A stretch of DNA of 17,814 nt from Aquificaceae bacterium (GTDB taxonomy: Bacteria; Aquificota; Aquificia; Aquificales; Aquificaceae): positions 1 through 17,814 of the forward strand of contig JALTVH010000136.1 in the NCBI GenBank assembly GCA_027049085.1, given 5' to 3'. Positions 14,767 to 17,814 of the stretch are shown in pieces. The notes beneath the pieces are model-generated. The model saw nothing but the letters and a program-made list of their open reading frames with translations. It made no database searches and was not told where the DNA came from. The stretch's first letter is position 1, and each line of letters starts with the position of its first letter. The translations under genes were made by a program, and so were the position numbers.

Positions 14767-14853
14767 GCGGGTGTGGCGGAACTGGCAGACGCGCCGGACT
14801 CAGGATCCGGTGCCCGCAAGGGCGTGAGGGTTCGACTCCCTCCACCCGCACCA
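14767..14853 (+). tRNA. tRNA-Leu (anticodon CAG)
   Basis: An 87-base class II tRNA. The acceptor stem GCGGGTG (14767-14773) pairs with CACCCGC (14843-14849), followed by discriminator A and encoded CCA (14851-14853). The anticodon stem CCGGA/TCCGG (14794-14798, 14806-14810) holds the loop CTCAGGA with anticodon CAG at 14801-14803. A long variable arm (GCCCGCAAGGGC) and a TTCGACT T-loop complete the leucine type. It ends 13 bases before the ymdB ATG and is probably cut from a joint transcript. Confidence 0.97.
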
Positions 14854-14866
14854 CAAAGGGAAATAA

Positions 14867-15652
14867 ATGAGGCTCCTGATAATCGGGGATATTATCGGCA
14901 AACCGGCAAGAAAGTGCCTGAGGGAAGTGCTTCCAGATCTGAGGGATCAGCTCTCGCCGGACCTCATTATTGCAAACGTTGAGAATGCCTCCGGCGGATT
15001 TGGTCTGACAAAGAAGGTTTACAAAGAGCTCAAAGATCTTGGCATTGACCTCTTCACTTCCGGCAACCACATCTGGGACAAGAAGGAGGTCCTTGAGTTC
15101 ATAGACACCGCCCCCGACCTCCTGAGACCTGCCAATTATCCTGCCGGAGTACCCGGGAGGGGCTTTGCAACCGTTGAAGTTAATGGTGGCAAAAAGGTCA
15201 CAGTTATAAACCTGATGGGAAGGATATTCCTTGATCCCAACCTTGACAACCCCTTCAGGAAGTTTGATGAGATTTACGAGGAGGTCAGGGAGATCTCTCA
15301 CGCTGTGGTGGTTGACTTTCACGCAGAGACCACCTCGGAAAAGTGGGCTTTCGGACTCTATGCAGATGGAAGGGCTTCTGTAGTGTATGGCACCCACACC
15401 CATATTCCCACTGCTGACGAGACGATCCTTCCTGAAGGAACCGCCTACGTCACCGACGTGGGAATGACAGGTGCCCTCTTTTCCGTTATTGGAATGAGGG
15501 CGAGGGAACCGATTGAGAGGTTCCTTTACGGTATGCCGAGAAGGTTTCAGGTAGAAGATAAAGGGGATATAATTTTTAACTCCATAGTCGTTGACATCGG
15601 TGATGAGGGGAGGGCTGTGGAAATAAAGAGGATTAAGAGGATCCTCAAATGA
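14867..15652 (+). CDS. ymdB: YmdB-type metallophosphoesterase / 2',3'-cyclic nucleotide phosphodiesterase
   Basis: Member of the TIGR00282 family; the Bacillus homologue hydrolyses cyclic nucleotides and affects the switch to biofilm and sporulation. The 261 residues are full length and carry the metal site residues: GD8 in IIGDIIGKPAR, VEN39-40 in NVENASGG, GNH (66-68), DFHAE (150-154) and GTHTH (175-179). AAAGGGA precedes ATG 14867. The tRNA-Leu ends only 13 bases upstream and the 3' end overlaps the next gene by 4 bases (ATGA), so tRNA, ymdB and the lytic transglycosylase are probably one transcript. The usual neighbour rny is separated from it here by an accessory island. Confidence 0.94.
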   Translation: MRLLIIGDIIGKPARKCLREVLPDLRDQLSPDLIIANVENASGGFGLTKKVYKELKDLGIDLFTSGNHIWDKKEVLEFIDTAPDLLRPANYPAGVPGRGFATVEVNGGKKVTVINLMGRIFLDPNLDNPFRKFDEIYEEVREISHAVVVDFHAETTSEKWAFGLYADGRASVVYGTHTHIPTADETILPEGTAYVTDVGMTGALFSVIGMRAREPIERFLYGMPRRFQVEDKGDIIFNSIVVDIGDEGRAVEIKRIKRILK

Positions 15653-17280
15653 TGATCCTTATTGCCCTGCTTTTCCTGATCAATCCTGGCCATTCTGCAG
15701 GGCTTCCGGCAGAGTATGAGCTGTTAAAAAAATTCAGGGAAACCAAGGATATAGGAACGGGGCTGTTCCTGCTTGATAATTACTCTGACGCAGTATTCAT
15801 TGATGAGCTCAGGATTGAGCTTGCGGAAGTTCTGATCCAGAGCGGTGAAAGAGCCCTTGCAAGGAAGGTGCTGTCAAAGACGGACCTCAGCAAATTAAGG
15901 TACGAATACGCCCAGAAGGCTGCGGATATGTGGCTTGAGCTTTCCCTTGATCCCTATACTCTCCTGATCAACTTCCCGGAAAAGGTACCTCACCTCTTAA
16001 AAAAGTACAGGCTAAACAAAGAGGACAGAGGAAGAGTCCTTTCACGATTAATAAGGTTCCGCCACTTTGACGCTGTTCTCTCTTACAGCGAAGCAGGTTG
16101 CTTCTACAGAGGCCTCGCCCTCTACAGAAAAAAGAAGTACGTTAAGGCTATCAAAGTACTCAGCAAATGTCCAGATAAACGGGCAGGGACCTACGGTGTT
16201 CTTTCCTACCTTAGACTCGGCAACGTGAAGGGTGCTGTGAGCTTCGTGAGAAGGAGGAAAGATGAGGACCTTTACTTTCTTCTTGGAAAGGGCTTCCTTA
16301 GTGCAGGAAAGCTTAAGAAAGCAAGGAGATTCATCCAGAGGTCAGGCTTTAACCTCAGACGGTTTTTCTATGAGGGACTGATCACTTACGCCCAAGGGAG
16401 ATACAGGCAGTCCTATGAGCTCTTTTCAAGGAGCCTGAAATATGCAAAAACGGATAGAGAAAAAGCAAAGGTCCACTTCTGGATATTCAAGTCCCTGATT
16501 AAAATAGGTGCCTACGACCTTGCCCTTGACCACCTAAAAAAGGCAAGGACAGATAACAGCTTCTACTCCGTGGTTGCAAGGTTCTACCTCAGGGACGAGA
16601 TCGAGCTTCCCCCGAATTACGTGGTTGCCCACAACCCTTCCAGCGAGCTCTTTGAAAGGTTAAAAAGCATAAAGCTTGCAGGCTTTGACCACTACTTCAG
16701 GCTTGAGGTCATCAAAAACCTTGAACGGCTGTCCAGAGAGGACCTCATCCTTCTCAAGAACCTTGACCCCTATATAGCCATAAAAGCGGGGATCAAGCTC
16801 TACGGGAGTGACTCGGACATAGTTTACTTCCTACTCTACGCAACTCCCTTTGAGGAAGTGGTAGAAGAGGCATCAAGGAAGTTCGGCATTGAGAAGGCGC
16901 TTATATACGCAGTAATGAAGCAGGAGAGCCTCTTCAACGATAGGGCAGTCTCAAGGTCAATGGCAAAGGGCGTTATGCAACTTCTGGACAGGACGGCGAG
17001 GTGGAAGGCGAGGCGAATAGGCTATGAGATAGGCAACATCTTTGACCCTAAGGACAACATTATGCTCGGAACCGCCTATCTCAGGTTTCTCCTTGACCTA
17101 TGGAACGGAGACCTTGTTAAAGCCCTTGCGTCTTACAACGCCGGTCAGGGTGCTGTTTCAAGATGGCGGGACTACAACGATTCCTATCTTTACATTGAGC
17201 TTATCCCTTACAACGAGACGAGAAATTACGTTAAGAAGGTTTTGAGAAACTACTACATCTACAGGCTTTTGTTCAAATAA
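15649..17280 (+). CDS. Soluble lytic murein transglycosylase (Slt type)
   Basis: Exported enzyme that cleaves peptidoglycan between MurNAc and GlcNAc, forming 1,6-anhydroMurNAc. The 543 residues start with a signal peptide (about 1-17, MMILIALLFLINPGHSA), continue with a long alpha-helical superhelix of TPR-like pairs (about 25-395), and end in the SLT catalytic domain (about 412-543). Catalytic Glu426 is in YAVMKQESLFNDRAVS; the SLT motifs AKGVMQLL and ALASYNAGQGAVSRW follow, with ETRNYVKKVL near the end. It begins inside the ymdB stop codon (ATGA), so translation is coupled. A second ATG immediately follows the first and would shorten it by one residue. It overlaps the convergent DUF2203 gene by 8 bases. 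Confidence 0.94.
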   Translation: MMILIALLFLINPGHSAGLPAEYELLKKFRETKDIGTGLFLLDNYSDAVFIDELRIELAEVLIQSGERALARKVLSKTDLSKLRYEYAQKAADMWLELSLDPYTLLINFPEKVPHLLKKYRLNKEDRGRVLSRLIRFRHFDAVLSYSEAGCFYRGLALYRKKKYVKAIKVLSKCPDKRAGTYGVLSYLRLGNVKGAVSFVRRRKDEDLYFLLGKGFLSAGKLKKARRFIQRSGFNLRRFFYEGLITYAQGRYRQSYELFSRSLKYAKTDREKAKVHFWIFKSLIKIGAYDLALDHLKKARTDNSFYSVVARFYLRDEIELPPNYVVAHNPSSELFERLKSIKLAGFDHYFRLEVIKNLERLSREDLILLKNLDPYIAIKAGIKLYGSDSDIVYFLLYATPFEEVVEEASRKFGIEKALIYAVMKQESLFNDRAVSRSMAKGVMQLLDRTARWKARRIGYEIGNIFDPKDNIMLGTAYLRFLLDLWNGDLVKALASYNAGQGAVSRWRDYNDSYLYIELIPYNETRNYVKKVLRNYYIYRLLFK

Positions 17281-17662
17281 ACCTCTCTGTTTCGAGGTAC
17301 TCTATTGGCTTGCGTCCCGCAAAGCCGTCGTTCAGCTCATGCCAGTACATGATGGTTTCTTCATCCTCCTTCCAGCACAGCCATATATAGCGACCGTCGT
17401 GGTAGGAAAGGAAGTCAACAAGTATAGGCTCAACCCCCTTAATGACACCACCAAGCTCTTCAACCCGGAGGAATCCTCTCTTTATCACGCTCTCAATTTC
17501 CTTAACCTTTGTCTGGTAGTACATCTTTTCAAGGTCGTCGCTCTCATCCTCAAGACGTGAGTAAGCTTCATAGAGCTCTTCCTTTTTCATGTTTATATCT
17601 TCAATTATCGGCTTTATCTTGACCAGCAGTTCCCTTGCCTCTTCCAGGGTAAAAACCTTCAT
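17273..17662 (-). CDS. DUF2203 family protein
   Basis: A 129-residue protein matching DUF2203 along its length: MKVFTLEEARELLVKIKPII, a helical middle part, GGVIKGVEPILVDFLSY, then the conserved YIWLCWKEDEETIMYWHEL and GFAGRKPIEYL. The family is common in bacteria and has no established function. There is no Shine-Dalgarno; the promoter's -10 lies only five bases before the ATG, so the mRNA may be leaderless. It converges on, and overlaps by 8 bases, the lytic transglycosylase. Confidence 0.9.
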   Translation of the reverse strand: MKVFTLEEARELLVKIKPIIEDINMKKEELYEAYSRLEDESDDLEKMYYQTKVKEIESVIKRGFLRVEELGGVIKGVEPILVDFLSYHDGRYIWLCWKEDEETIMYWHELNDGFAGRKPIEYLETERFI

Positions 17663-17667
17663 GTTCT

Positions 17668-17697
17668 TAAATATGTCATCGGTGGGAGCTCTGTCAA
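17668..17697 (-). promoter_or_regulatory. Sigma70-type promoter for the DUF2203 gene
   Basis: On the minus strand TTGACA (complement of 17692-17697) is followed by an 18-base spacer and TATTTA (complement of 17668-17673). The -10 ends five bases before the ATG at 17662, putting the expected transcription start at or next to the start codon. The -35 is a perfect consensus. Confidence 0.6.
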
Positions 17698-17734
17698 TTT
17701 CAAATATATTATTAAAGAGCCACGGAGGTGAAAT

Positions 17735-17814
17735 ATGATAGCGGTCTTGCTTTTGATGCTGGTCAGTGTCAGTTTTTCTATCCCAAAGCTTGTATCCCCT
17801 GAGTGGCTTAAAGA
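17735..17814 (+). CDS. Partial exported rhodanese-like protein
   Basis: Only the first 26 codons are inside the window. GGAGGTG (17724-17730) precedes ATG 17735. The protein starts with a hydrophobic signal peptide (MIAVLLLMLVSVSFS) and then reads IPKLVSPEWLK; a LVSxxWL start just after the leader is typical of thiosulfate sulfurtransferases. The catalytic Cys lies outside the window, so the identity rests on this short match. It diverges from the DUF2203 gene. Confidence 0.55.
   Translation, partial: MIAVLLLMLVSVSFSIPKLVSPEWLK

Noticed and set aside
14767..14853. tRNA-Leu as the integration site of the island by tRNA 3'-end recombination
   Set aside because: The island lies on the 5' side of the tRNA, no integrase gene is present, and I find no duplicated tRNA 3' end at the other boundary.
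14714..15403. Long minus-strand open frame (229 codons) across the tRNA-Leu and ymdB
   Set aside because: It runs antisense to an unmistakable tRNA and to the fully conserved ymdB, and its translation looks like no protein family; it is a shadow of those genes.

Overview
The window (about 17.8 kb) looks like chromosomal DNA of a thermophilic bacterium. The proteins are rich in Lys, Glu and Arg, arginine is written mostly AGA/AGG, genes are tightly packed with frequent stop/start overlaps, and many genes have strong GGAGGTG-type ribosome binding sites while a few have none. The gene set (RNase R, PheT, 6S RNA next to 5-formyl-THF cyclo-ligase, RNase Y, YmdB-type phosphodiesterase, a periplasmic c-type cytochrome/peroxidase cluster) would fit an Aquificota-like lineage. 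That placement is inference from style and content, not a proven affiliation.

Layout. 1-2203: the N-terminus of a possible MotA-type protein on the minus strand, diverging from rnr (RNase R). 2190-6039, minus strand: an exported redox cluster read from 6039 downward. It encodes a cupredoxin-like protein with a C-terminal carboxypeptidase-regulatory-like domain, a di-haem MauG/CcpA-type peroxidase, a Tat-signal metallophosphoesterase and a mono-haem cytochrome c, with a Nudix hydrolase at the end. 6201-10906, plus strand: pheT, 6S RNA, ygfA (5-formyl-THF cyclo-ligase) and rny (RNase Y). The Shine-Dalgarno of ygfA lies inside a 12-bp hairpin with a GAAA loop. 14767-17280, plus strand: tRNA-Leu(CAG), ymdB and a soluble lytic transglycosylase, followed by a convergent DUF2203 gene and the start of a rhodanese-like gene.

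Accessory island. rny and ymdB are direct neighbours in many bacteria. Here they are separated by about 3.9 kb of more A+T-rich accessory DNA. The island holds a two-gene plus-strand pair (a small basic protein and a DUF2283 protein, resembling a toxin/antitoxin arrangement) and a minus-strand operon read from 14404 to 11432. That operon encodes a PD-(D/E)XK nuclease (PDDEXK_4 type), two mutually related proteins that look like detached C-terminal modules of such nucleases, and a divergent FtsZ/tubulin-superfamily gene. The FtsZ-like gene has been broken by three in-frame stops and about two frameshifts. Its start codon overlaps the end of the preceding gene, so it was part of the operon. An 11-bp perfect inverted repeat (10918-10928 and 14751-14761) brackets the island.

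The nuclease plus paired accessory proteins plus FtsZ-like gene is the most unusual element in the window. I do not recognise it as a named system. A defence or mobile-element function is inference, and the FtsZ-like member is not functional as written.
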